In this document: positions 55,230 through 64,000 of the stretch, piece by piece | How the letters are laid out: each line of letters starts with the position of its first letter | Numbering within the stretch: position 1 is the first letter of the stretch | DNA from: Echiichthys vipera | Taxonomy: Eukaryota > Chordata > Actinopteri > Perciformes > Trachinidae | Direction of reading: 5' to 3' | DNA length: 64,000 nt | NCBI GenBank assembly: GCA_963691815.1 | Contig: OY829645.1 | Location: forward strand, 9,355,856 to 9,419,855 | The notes under the pieces: generated by a model | The model's database searches: none | The model's input: only the letters and a program-made list of their open reading frames with translations | What the model was told of the DNA's origin: nothing | Program-made: the position numbers and the translations under genes

Positions 55230-55640
55230 TGTAGAGAGGAAGTATCAGGATTCCTGTTTCTGCCAGTCTTTTCCTTTCCTTTTGTGCATGTGTTTGTCTC
55301 CCTTTGTCTGTTGTTCCCTGCATGTGTCTCTCCTCTTGGTGTGTATCTGTCTGGAGCTGGTAGGCGTGGTTCCACCCAGCTGTTTCCAATGTCACTGATG
55401 ACCTGCTGCTTAAAAGGCTGAATGTGTCACACATTCGGCGCCAGACCGTTTTCCTCATCTGCGTGGTAACTTCTCGTCGGTTGGCTCCCGTACTTTCTCT
55501 CGTACCGTCTTGTCACGTTTTGTTTGTTTGTTTCCCCTGTTTTTGGATTCCCTTGTTTCTGTACTATTAAATATTCGTTCAAACCGTTCTTTGTGTCCTT
55601 GTCTGCATTTGGGTCCGATTCATCGTGTTATTCCCCGCAA
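55230..55640 (+). mobile_element. Possible LTR of a gypsy-type element
   Basis: It has an LTR-like layout: ATCAGGATTCCTGTTTCTGC at the start, TTAAAAGGCTGAATGTG in the middle, TTTGTTTGTTTCCCCTG and CTATTAAATATTCG near the end, then GTCTGCATTTGGGTCC. I recall similar order in fish gypsy LTRs. Neither a target duplication nor a partner LTR was found. Confidence 0.35.
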
Positions 55641-55779
55641 GCCAGTTCAAGCCGGTCCAAGCCTTATATTTCTACAATGCCGCAATGATCATAATTGTTC
55701 ACATGTACAGTCGTTGTTGTCTTTTTTGTTTTAACAGAGCGTCTGGACCCGGAAATTGTATTTTGAAAAGGTGTTGCGT

Positions 55780-56175
55780 CAGGCTTAACAGCCGGATAGG
55801 TCCTGTGAGAAATCAATTTTACATAGTGGGTTTTTCTGAGTTTAAGGTGTGTAAATCCTTGGTTTCTCTATGTTGATTAGCAGGGGGTTTGCGGATGGTG
55901 ACAATTGGTGGTCGTAAAGCATTGATAACATCTCCTGGGGTCATGAACATTGGGTGGTGTTTTTGTTGTTATTGTTACTTTGATGTTCTTGTGTTTGTAA
56001 GGTGCTTTGATGTGACTGTATATATGCTGAATCTTTCTGGAGAAAGGTAGAGAACATTCTGACCCCGTTGTGGTAACGTGTTTCCTGTATGCATGCAGCT
56101 TAGTAAAGACATGATTTGAGAAACACTGAGGACTCTAGAGAATTTCTCTCACAATTTGGCGACGATGATGGATGG
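55780..56175 (+). mobile_element. Possible retroviral LTR end with a primer-binding-like site
   Basis: A TATA-like TGTATATATGCTG is at about 56018, AGTAAAGACATG is at about 56102, and the block ends CTCTCACA at about 56152 followed by TTTGGCGACGATGATGG, which starts TGG as a primer-binding site would. The 5' edge is not defined and no retroviral gene follows. Confidence 0.35.
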
Positions 56176-56730
56176 ACGCTCTGCTGATCAGACCTGAGTC
56201 CTGACTGAAGGTTATAACCAGTAAGGAGGACAGGATTCCGCCTGATGTCAGGAACGGGTGCTGGACAGTGGACGCACCTGTTAGTACAGTGTAGTACAGT
56301 GTTTTTTAAATCATATCTCATGTAAAGGTCCGGTGATGCCTTCGTTGGTTCCGTGACCGTCTTCATATTTCCTGTGTGGTTTTGAAGACAAGCTTAATTT
56401 TCCTGTGTTGTTTTGAAGCTCTGAAGAAGGTGTGACACCTAGGTAGACAGTCCTAAATACCTGTGTGGATTGGCTGTCAAGATATTCTATAATTTCTTTG
56501 TGGTTTGAATCTCGAGGTCAGATGATTCCTTTGTGGGTAGAACCGTAACCCTTTATTGCCTAAACTTAAAGAGATACTTTACCCATTTTAACCCACGTCT
56601 ATGTAATGGAAAAGTGGGTGTGGGAGTGACAAAACATTTTTTTTTGCCTCATCAAACTGACATGGCACAGACCTGGATTATTATGTGTATGATTAATATG
56701 TGTATGTGTATCACCTTTTGTAGCTTAAAC
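56176..56730. other. Non-coding stretch, nothing recognised
   Basis: No bounded repeat or gene seen. Confidence 0.4.
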
Positions 56731-57045
56731 TTAAAGCCCGGTTCAGACCAAAGATTTGCAACAAGATGAAACTGTTTTAGAACGCTGCAGGTAAAAGTTG
56801 CAGCGGTGTAGACTGACCTGTCTTGTGTGGACTCAAACTCGCTGATGTTGTCGCCTTGCAAAGTCCGCTGGTCAAGTCACTTACAAACTGTCAGTTGGTT
56901 GAAAAGGCTGAGGCTCAAAGTACATGCCAGAGAAGGAGAGAAATAGAAAAGGCGACAGAGAGCAAGCAATCCAATGCATAAGGAACTGGCAGGTTTCAGA
57001 AAGTTGCAGACTCGTCGCGACTCTTTGGTCCGAACTGCACTTTAA
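56731..57045. mobile_element. TTAA-flanked MITE
   Basis: The left end TTAAAGCCCGGTTCAGACCA and the right end, reverse-complemented, TTAAAGTGCAGTTCGGACCA match at most positions. TTAA at 56731-56734 and 57042-57045 would be the target duplication, as in piggyBac- or Kolobok-type elements. About 315 bp, non-coding. Confidence 0.78.
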
Positions 57046-58065
57046 CCACAGTCACAGTCACATAACAGTGGTTGCTTCACAGAATTAAATAGAACGACAT
57101 ATTTCGTAACATACATCCCCCAGAGTCAGTTTGTGACAATCCCCTGTTCCTGAATCTATTCTATATTCCATCAGCCTGTGATCACATTCTGGTTTCTTCT
57201 TTAGTTCATCTTTAAACTTGGCAAGAGGCATTTTTGTTATAGACCTTTTCCAAAGTTTTAAACAAAAACATTCTAAATGTGTCCAAGTTTATTTCATGTT
57301 GCAGTGAATGTCATCAGCTGACAGGAAGTCAACAAGGACCAAGGCTGTTGCCTAGCAGTGGAATTCCATTAAAAGGTCTATAGCAGGCTGCTATTGTAGC
57401 GACGGTTGTTATGTTATTTGAACATGCCCTGATGGGTGGGAGGTGAATTCCTCCCTGCTGCTCCCTTCCAAAAACAACCCATTATGATGCCCTAATGATT
57501 TTGTCTATTTCAATAGTGAATGCTAGAGGCGAGATATGCACCCTGACTTGATACTAATATCTAGGTGCTGCCATGCTGTGGTGAATTACATAGCTGTGAA
57601 GTATATCTCTATGTTGTGGAAGTAGACTAGATTTTTACTCTAAGAGAAGAGACAACTGGATTGTGTGACCAAATCTGATCTGTTCCCTCAGTTCAATTAA
57701 AATTTCAGGGCACACAGAAGACTTACTCTCCTCTTTCAATATTCTGTCAATTGGTTAAATGTATAATTGCTGGCATCATGTTCCTTGTATGAATTATTAT
57801 TTCGTGTGCGGCCTGCATTAACCTGTCAGGTTGCTTGTGTCTGACATGCTTCTTTCATCATTTTTCTATCCAATTCACTTTAGGCGTTAGTTCTCTGGCA
57901 TGTTTTGCAGAAGTCTCTGTCTCTGTGCCTTTCACTGTCAGGGTATCTTTTTTCTGCTTTTTTGCTTTCATAGGAGCAATTTGCATCCTTGGTGAAGAAT
58001 ACTTTGAAAAATGCTTCTTAAAATCCTTGATAAGGATCTTTTTTTTTCTACCTGGGGTATCCAAT
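57046..58065. other. Non-coding stretch, nothing recognised
   Basis: An open frame at 57835-58167 is hydrophobic in parts but has no known domain and crosses a C run. Confidence 0.4.
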
Positions 58066-58077
58066 CCCCCCCCCCCC

Positions 58078-58112
58078 GCCATTACGACCAATGTGCCTTT
58101 GGTCGTAATGGC
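58078..58112. repeat. Perfect 14-bp hairpin beside a C run
   Basis: GCCATTACGACCAA (58078-58091), loop TGTGCCT, then TTGGTCGTAATGGC (58099-58112). A 12-base C run precedes it at 58066-58077. Confidence 0.92.
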
Positions 58113-59331
58113 ATCAGATTCTACTGCACCTGAGCGACAACCATTCAGAGCTGAGGAATGTCAATGACTGCTCATAAACTCTGATCTAACTGTGAAACTA
58201 GGCAGCGCCTAGCTATTGTTGTAGGTTAGGCGTGCTATAAACTAGAATAAGCCATTTGAAGCATACAGAGAGCACAAAGTGAAGTAGAGCTACATGACTT
58301 TTTCACAGATCATCTTTCTCCTTGGGCTGTCAGGATAAAGTTACAGTTTCGGAAAACATTGTATCGAAAGTTACTGACTTCAGCTTTAAATGACAGCAGT
58401 ATGACTTTTAGTCTGGGGAGGAATCTGCTGATCTCATGTTTCATTTACTCTGGCAGGTATGCCTGGCCCCTCTCCCTTCAATCTGATTTAAAGCAAATTG
58501 AGATCTGATCATAGACTGTATAATTAAGATGTAGCTTCCCAACGTGTTCTCATGAACACAGAAATTCGTATCAACCAGGTCCCTAGGAAAGGCGCTTTCG
58601 TTGTATGCCACCATAGGCTTAGCGGCTAAGTGCACTCGCCTGTTTGTGTGGGGGTCCTCTGCCTGGAAGCACATTCGCCCACACACTCCCATACATGCGG
58701 GGAAAAAACGTTTTTGGATACCAATCGATCGGTAAGTCCTCCCGCCTTCACAAGAATTTTTTTCATCCACTGTCCATTCTGTCCATGGTACCAACAAACA
58801 TGTAGACAGACCGCAGGGTCAAACCAGAAGGTAAAACACATGAAACCGGAAGTGCAGCAACACACAAACATTTTAGCCAACTAAAGGTGATGGTTTGGGT
58901 TAGAGAAAAGGCTGTGGATTGGTTTAGTACAGACGGGAATTAAACCCTGCTCCCCTGCCTCAAAGTCCTGTGTTTTAAGTGGTGGCAAGTTTATGATCTC
59001 GGTCCCTAGTTTCAAGTCTTCTTCAATACAGCATGATGTTCATTCAGTGAATTGAATTATATTTAGAGTCAACTAGACCTTAGAGCATGGGATGCTTTAT
59101 GGCATGGCTGCCTTGTGATAGTTAGGCCTCTGTGGTAGTGACAGCATGGAGGCTTAGAGATATCTACTAAACTGGGTACATTAAAATAGCCATGAACAGT
59201 GGATTGTTTTCGGCCTCCCACATTATTAATCATGCTTGATCAGAAAACAAAAACCTAGTACAGAAGACGAAACATTTAAAAATCCTGTCAATTTAGGAAT
59301 TTTCTTTAGTAGATCTTGGTCCCATTGTTCT
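58113..59331. other. Non-coding stretch, nothing recognised
   Basis: GGGAATTAAACCCTGCTCCC near 58939 superficially resembles a tRNA-derived repeat box but has no cloverleaf. No gene seen. Confidence 0.4.
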
Positions 59332-59913
59332 TTCAATTGTTGTTAAATAAGCCTGTGAATGTTCTCATTCGTCCAGGTCATCGTTATCCTCAAAGCAATT
59401 TCAGTCAAAAACAACTGGACTGGTTGTTTGTCTAGGAAGACGTTTCACCTCTCATCCAAGAGGCTTCATCAGTTCATGTACGCATCTGACCAGTTGGTTT
59501 CGACTTCGTTAGTGCTCTATTGAGTCTGAACGACAGTCGTTGGGTTCACCCGGGCCATGTCACCGGGCCATGTCACCCGGGCCATTACATGCCATTACAT
59601 GGCCCGGGTGACCCCAACGACTGTCGTTCAGACTCAATAGAGCACTAACGAAGTCGAAACCAACTGCCCACCAACGACTGTCACTCTAACGACGGGCGTG
59701 GGCATTTGGAGCACAAAGGGTGTCAGTGACATCATCGCCCTTGTGAGAGGTTAAATACCTGGATCTCCACACTAGTTAGTTGAACCAGTCCCAGCCTGGT
59801 CAGATGCGTACATGAACTGATGAAGCCTCTTGGATGAGAGGTGAAACGTCTTCCTAGACAAACAACCAGTCCAGTTTTTTGACTGAAATTGCTTTGAGGA
59901 TTCAATTGTTGTT
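59332..59913. mobile_element. Penelope-like inverted dimer with hammerhead-like motifs
   Basis: TTCAATTGTTGTT is at 59332-59344 and 59901-59913, a perfect 13-bp duplication. Between them the sequence is a large palindrome. The outer arms are 59387-59492 and 59796-59900; the inner arms are 59493-59560 and 59597-59664 and differ at one base. The right side carries an extra 131 bases (59665-59795). Each outer arm holds the motif CTGATGAAGCCTCTTGG followed by ATGAGAGGTGAAAC, on the plus strand at 59816 and on the minus strand in the left arm. I recall this as the terminal part of fish Penelope-like elements. No coding region is present. Confidence 0.75.
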
Positions 59914-61429
59914 CTTTTCTTTTTTCGTGCCCTGCTATGACATTTCCTTTCTGACATTTTGCTTCTGAACCTGGCCACATGATTGCAGCTCTTTGGCTAA
60001 ATGTGTCTCATATCTATCCAATCAGTGACTTCAAATTTTTTTTTACGCTTCTAAGGGCCCCAATAGGACCCTTTTTCCCAGGGTTCGTACACTCGTGCTT
60101 TCGAGGTCCATTTTCAAGCTTTTCCATCTGTGGTAGATTATAGATTTCTACAAATACAGACATATTGAAAATTATTATTTTTTTACCACGTCAAAAGAGA
60201 TGGTATGACATAAAACAACTAAAATTGTGTTTTGTATTAATAGAAGGACAAACAATTTAATTAAACATTTCTTTAGCTATTTGTTTTGAAAGAAATGTGT
60301 ATAGAATTTAAAGCATTTTCAAACCTTGAAAACACAACATTAAAATTCAAGCAATTTCAAGGATTTCCAGCACCTGTACGGAAACCTGGGTAAATTAAAA
60401 GAAAATTAAGTAGCACTGTAGCCCCTGCACACCTGGGCCCCCTAGACTGCAGCCTAGGCCAGCCTGTGCATTAATCCCCCTCTAGCCATGAATTTACATT
60501 TGGATGTTGTATGTGTTAAATTCTCAAGACTTTGACCATCTCACAGTGTGTTTTCACTTCATCACAGTTCATTTAGAACAATGTGGTCGCCTGAAAAGTC
60601 TTGTTCGGCGTTCAGTTTAACCTTGGTAACAAACCTAACGTTAGCTAGCTAGTGCTTGCTAGTGCTAGCTGACTCTGTGGTCATGTTGAGTTTCAAAAAA
60701 CCAAGATGGCGATGTCCAAAATGCCGATCTCCTGGCTTTACAAACAACTGATTATTTGGAGGTAGCTTTAATCATCTCTATTATGTAGCCTAAGGATCTG
60801 ACAGACCAATCACAGCTGATTATCTCATATCGGGTCGATTGAAGACGATGATTGACAGAGGAGCGTCACCATCCAGTCTGCAGTTCTGTCCAGCGCAGCT
60901 TACCAGGCTCACAAAACTCCGAAATGATGTGTAAATATCACTCAACTCTGTTGTGTCTTTTCTCCAGGGTGTTCAGGCTACAAGAGCACCATTTGAAATG
61001 TTCCAGGAAATATAATGTGTTAATTAGCTCAGGGATGTTAATGCTTGATGCTTTAATCTGCTGATCAGGCTTTCTATGATTCTACTGCAATTAGGCAGAA
61101 TATTGATATTAGTGGAGTAGAAGTGTTCTGTTCTGTGTTTTGTGTATTTTTGTCAAGTGAGTTGCAGATTTCCTGACACTGTGGTCGGTTGAAGGTCATT
61201 GCCAGTGGCAGCTAATATCAGGCTGTCAGTTTCCATCAAGTGCTCTCCGATCATGTGGAGAATATGATTGTCATTTTTGTATGTGTTCATTGTTGGTCAA
61301 CCAAGACGTGGTTGGTCTGCACCTAATCTCTGCATCAAGCCTTTGCTTTTAAAGTCTGGCCGCTACACAGAACTGCAGACACACATCATTTAGCAGATCA
61401 CATTGTCTAGTTTCAGTGATGGTAAATGC
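59914..61429. other. Non-coding stretch, nothing firm
   Basis: CCAAGATGGCGATGTCCAAA near 60702 resembles a common fish repeat. No gene is supported; the frame at 60852 has no known domain. Confidence 0.4.
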
Positions 61430-61675
61430 ACTTCCAGTTATATAGATCCATTCTAGTCCTCAAACCACTCAAAGCAGTTTACACTACACACACTGATGGC
61501 AGAGGCTGCCATGCACGGTGCCACTTTCTTAGCAGGACCGGATCTGACCATTCATAGACCAACACACAGCCATCAGGTGCAATTTGGGGTTCGGTATCTT
61601 GTAGGAGCAAGGGATCCAACCGCCGATCTTCCAATTAGAGGACAACTCCAGCTACCTCCTGAGTTAGTTTTCTTC
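61430..61675 (+). mobile_element. Teleost SINE or LINE-tail fragment
   Basis: ATTCTAGTCCTCAAACCACT, GCAGTTTACACTACACACAC, GAGGCTGCCATGCACGGTGC, TGCAATTTGGGGTTCGGTAT and GATCCAACCGCCGATCTTCC follow in the order of an abundant fish repeat I remember. The frame at 61496-61705 runs through it and is not a gene. Confidence 0.6.
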
Positions 61676-62369
61676 ACACAAGAAAAAAGTCTGCCAGTGG
61701 GGTAATTAGATCATTCTCGGACCTCCTTCAGGTTATGCTTTCATGGTGGGAAATGAAATTCTGTGCACAGAACTCCTTTTTGCATTTAACGCCAACCTGC
61801 TAATTTTACAACATTCCAGTGAATCAGGCCTTATGATGGTAATACAAGACAGTTCAGAAAGAAAAATCAAGACTTATGTATTCCATATATAGAGAGCCTC
61901 ATACTCTCATACTGCCTATATGTCTGAATTTTTTATGTTCCATCACACTGAAATGGTGAAAGGTAGGAGGGGAATTGGGAAAACTCAGACAGGAGGTGAG
62001 ATGAGATCTAGACGCTGCATGTCAACGTTGACTGTGTACTTTTTTCTCTCCAGTCTCACACTTTCTATTGTTTGAGTGGCAATATACTCAATTTGGTCCA
62101 CTTTACTTATGTTTCACACAGACATACACATAGTCGCCACTCCCACCCACGCACCGAAGCTGGCACACACTCATACAGACGAGGCCCAGTCTCCTTTCCC
62201 TGCCTGCTCTCAGAGCCCTTGGCACTGCTTGTTTACCCTTCACTGTGACAGCTGTGTATATGTGTGTGTATGTGTCGATCTGAGGAAGGAGATATTGCGT
62301 GTCAAGTGCTCTCCAGGGCTAAGCTATCATTTCTGAATGTTATCACACCATCTTACTTCCCAGGGGCTG
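61676..62369. other. Non-coding stretch, nothing recognised
   Basis: No bounded feature seen. Confidence 0.45.
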
Positions 62370-62397
62370 GCTGTCTGTCTGTCTGTCTCTCTCTGTC

Positions 62398-62474
<77 letters not shown>
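62370..62474. repeat. (CT)n then (CA)n compound microsatellite
   Basis: CTGT units grade into a long CT run and end in a short CA run. The SLSLSL frame is an artefact. Confidence 0.97.
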
Positions 62475-63539
62475 GGAGGAACTCCAGACAGTGTTAGCCC
62501 AGTGAGGCGTGCAGTCAGAAAGGAGGGAAGAGACTGGAGTAACTTGACCAGTTGGTGAGCACATACACACTTTGGTCCTATTCAGACATGCAGTGCTGCA
62601 AGACCTTTCTGTCCTGGAATCCACAGTCCAGGGTTCAACTGTTAGACCACTAAGGTCTATGCACCACTAATGTATAGTATTCACTGCATTGAAAGAGTTC
62701 CACCGCAGTTCATAGTACGACATAGTACGTAATTTTTTTTGTATATTTGTATGTATATTATTTGGCTCTATGCACCGCGGGGCTTTAATAGAATGGAGTT
62801 CATGAAACTGTATTAAATTATCTTAATATCCATGGGTACATCAGCTATGGTTTTTCGAACACTGGTTGAAATAGTTGAAATCAAAGACAAAACGTAGCAA
62901 GTTCAATGCTCAATCTTACCAGTATACTTTCTGCTCACAGTAATCGTCACTCATTATGACAAAGTGAATGGGTTAAAGAATATAAAAACTTTTGTTTTCA
63001 GCAGTTAGCCAGACAAGGTCAACATTCTTGCTTTTGCTATATATCACAAAGTCAAGAATGTTGAGAGATTTTCCTATGTGGTCAAAATACAAGTGGAATC
63101 CGATACTGAACTATAAAGCAGTTGCAGTTACCAGGACCACTATGCACCATGAAGCAGGAGTACTGTCACAACTTCAGCCAGTCCTATTTTGCCAAGCTAA
63201 GGGTGCACTCACACTATCCATCCATACCGTGCCCCGTGCTTTAGGGTACTTGCCCCCCCCCCCCACTTAGGTTCTTGCCTGGTTTTGTGAAACCTGACAA
63301 TTAGAATCATGGTTATATTCTTGGTTGATTAAAAAAGCTACTTTACCTGCATTTAGAATAAGATATTGCAAACTCTTCTCTGAGACCAAGAGATAAGGAT
63401 TCAAACCTGCATCATATCCTTCACAAATCCAGTTGGACCCTTCAAATCCTTTTCACTGAAGAAATATAGGCCTCCTGTGTTAGTATTGTATATCACATCA
63501 TGGGGTGATGTCATGAACATTATTTTCAAGAGAAGATCA
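62475..63539. other. Non-coding stretch, nothing recognised
   Basis: A C run lies at about 63256-63265. No gene supported. Confidence 0.45.
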
Positions 63540-63682
63540 GATCTCTGCGTCTCTCGTAGGCTCTGTTTTCAGCCTGCAAAGAATCTACTCCGTGACGGAA
63601 GACCAATCACAGAGCTTGGTTGGCTGTTCTACTGAAGCAGATGCACATTCACATCCCTGCGTAGGAAACCCAGTCTGCAGCA

Positions 63683-63949
63683 ATGGCGGATGATCGGACA
63701 GGAAAGATTGCGATTCTACGGTTGGAAACACCCGTGTTCAGTGCAAAACAATCTAAGAAGAGCAAGACGAATTTGTCAAAAAGGGAGTCTAAAGGACAGT
63801 ATGACAACACATGCAATAAAATGAGGATAAATATCGGCGTTGCGTTTCAAAGATGGAGAGAAGTTCGGGATAACATTGGTTTGAACTTGGTCACAGCGGC
63901 TACCGATAACACATTGTTGGAAGATGCTAATACGTTAGCCTCCTGCTAA
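63683..63949 (+). CDS. 88-residue lysine-rich NIGVxF repeat protein
   Basis: Starts MADDRTGKIAILRLETPVFS in a CAATGGCGG start context. The lysine-rich KQSKKSKTNLSKRESKG is followed by MRINIGVAFQRWREV and ends in TLASC. The NIGV block matches the peptide at 14815-14940. The two occurrences about 49 kb apart suggest a dispersed repeat gene rather than a host gene. I recall multi-copy fish proteins with this start but no function. The sequence just upstream (63550-63680) resembles a promoter-bearing repeat. Confidence 0.5.
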   Translation: MADDRTGKIAILRLETPVFSAKQSKKSKTNLSKRESKGQYDNTCNKMRINIGVAFQRWREVRDNIGLNLVTAATDNTLLEDANTLASC

Positions 63950-64000
63950 CTGTAGCCAAAGGCATACGGCTGCTGCTACTACAATATCAGGTTTATGTTG

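Noticed and set aside
57835..58167. 110-residue frame with hydrophobic stretches
   Set aside because: It crosses a C run and the 14-bp hairpin, with no domain and no splice support.
58925..58985. tRNA-like box near GGGAATTAAACCC
   Set aside because: No matching A box, acceptor stem or anticodon arm could be folded.
61496..61705. 69-residue frame
   Set aside because: It lies in a SINE-like repeat fragment.

Overview
The window looks like accessory or intergenic DNA of a teleost fish. The evidence is the repeat content: Rex3/RTE, L2 (Maui-like), Tx1/L1-like, Penelope-like, Tc1/mariner and hAT elements, a Ty3/gypsy remnant, a retroviral-type solo LTR, TTAA-flanked and hAT-type MITEs, and many long CA/TG microsatellites. 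No intact, recognisable host gene was found. The best host-like signal is one possible first exon on the minus strand near 13.3 kb with a GC-rich upstream region.

Layout. 0-0.9 kb: AT-rich DNA with a possible LINE 3' scrap. 0.9-3.2 kb: a decayed ZMYM1-like hAT transposon with an exact 8-bp target duplication. 3.2-9.65 kb: non-coding DNA with five long CA/TG arrays and a poly-C run. 9.65-13.95 kb: a candidate DNA element bounded by CACTGTAA...TTACAGTG ends; it carries a C2H2 zinc-finger ORF, a small membrane-peptide exon, and a palindromic minisatellite. 14.0-15.2 kb: an L2 3' tail and a dispersed repeat with a small peptide. 15.18-16.74 kb: a Tc1-like transposon with about 280-bp inverted repeats. 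17.67-17.82 kb: the C-terminal piece of a second TE-type gene. 17.8-21.3 kb: a 5'-truncated L2. 21.55-27.44 kb: a Tx1/L1-like LINE with a 15-bp target duplication and an L2 tail inside it. 27.5-29.4 kb: a gypsy gag/pol remnant split by a 725-bp solo LTR. 31.4-33.85 kb: a degenerate modular repeat. 34.05-39.15 kb: an almost complete L2 on the minus strand. 39.6-40.2 kb: a MITE split by a Rex3 fragment. 40.48-48.24 kb: a GTF2IRD2/EPM2AIP1-like hAT element split by a nearly full-length L1-like LINE (41.67-47.30 kb). 49.68-53.05 kb: a nearly complete Rex3/RTE element. 53-64 kb: mostly non-coding, with an LTR-like block, a TTAA MITE, a Penelope-like inverted dimer at 59.3-59.9 kb, a SINE-like fragment, and a repeat peptide at the far end.

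The elements form clear nesting orders: L1-like inside hAT, Rex3 inside MITE, solo LTR inside gypsy, L2 tail inside Tx1. Removing the L1-like element rejoins the hAT reading frame, and the Rex3 and Tx1 copies keep matching target duplications. The most unusual items are the CACTGTAA-bounded element with its zinc-finger ORF and spliced-looking upstream exons, the Penelope-like inverted dimer with hammerhead-like cores, the L2 ORF1 esterase domain that lacks its expected catalytic Ser and His, and a perfect 26-bp hairpin at 48.9 kb. All family names come from recognising motifs by eye; no database search was run.
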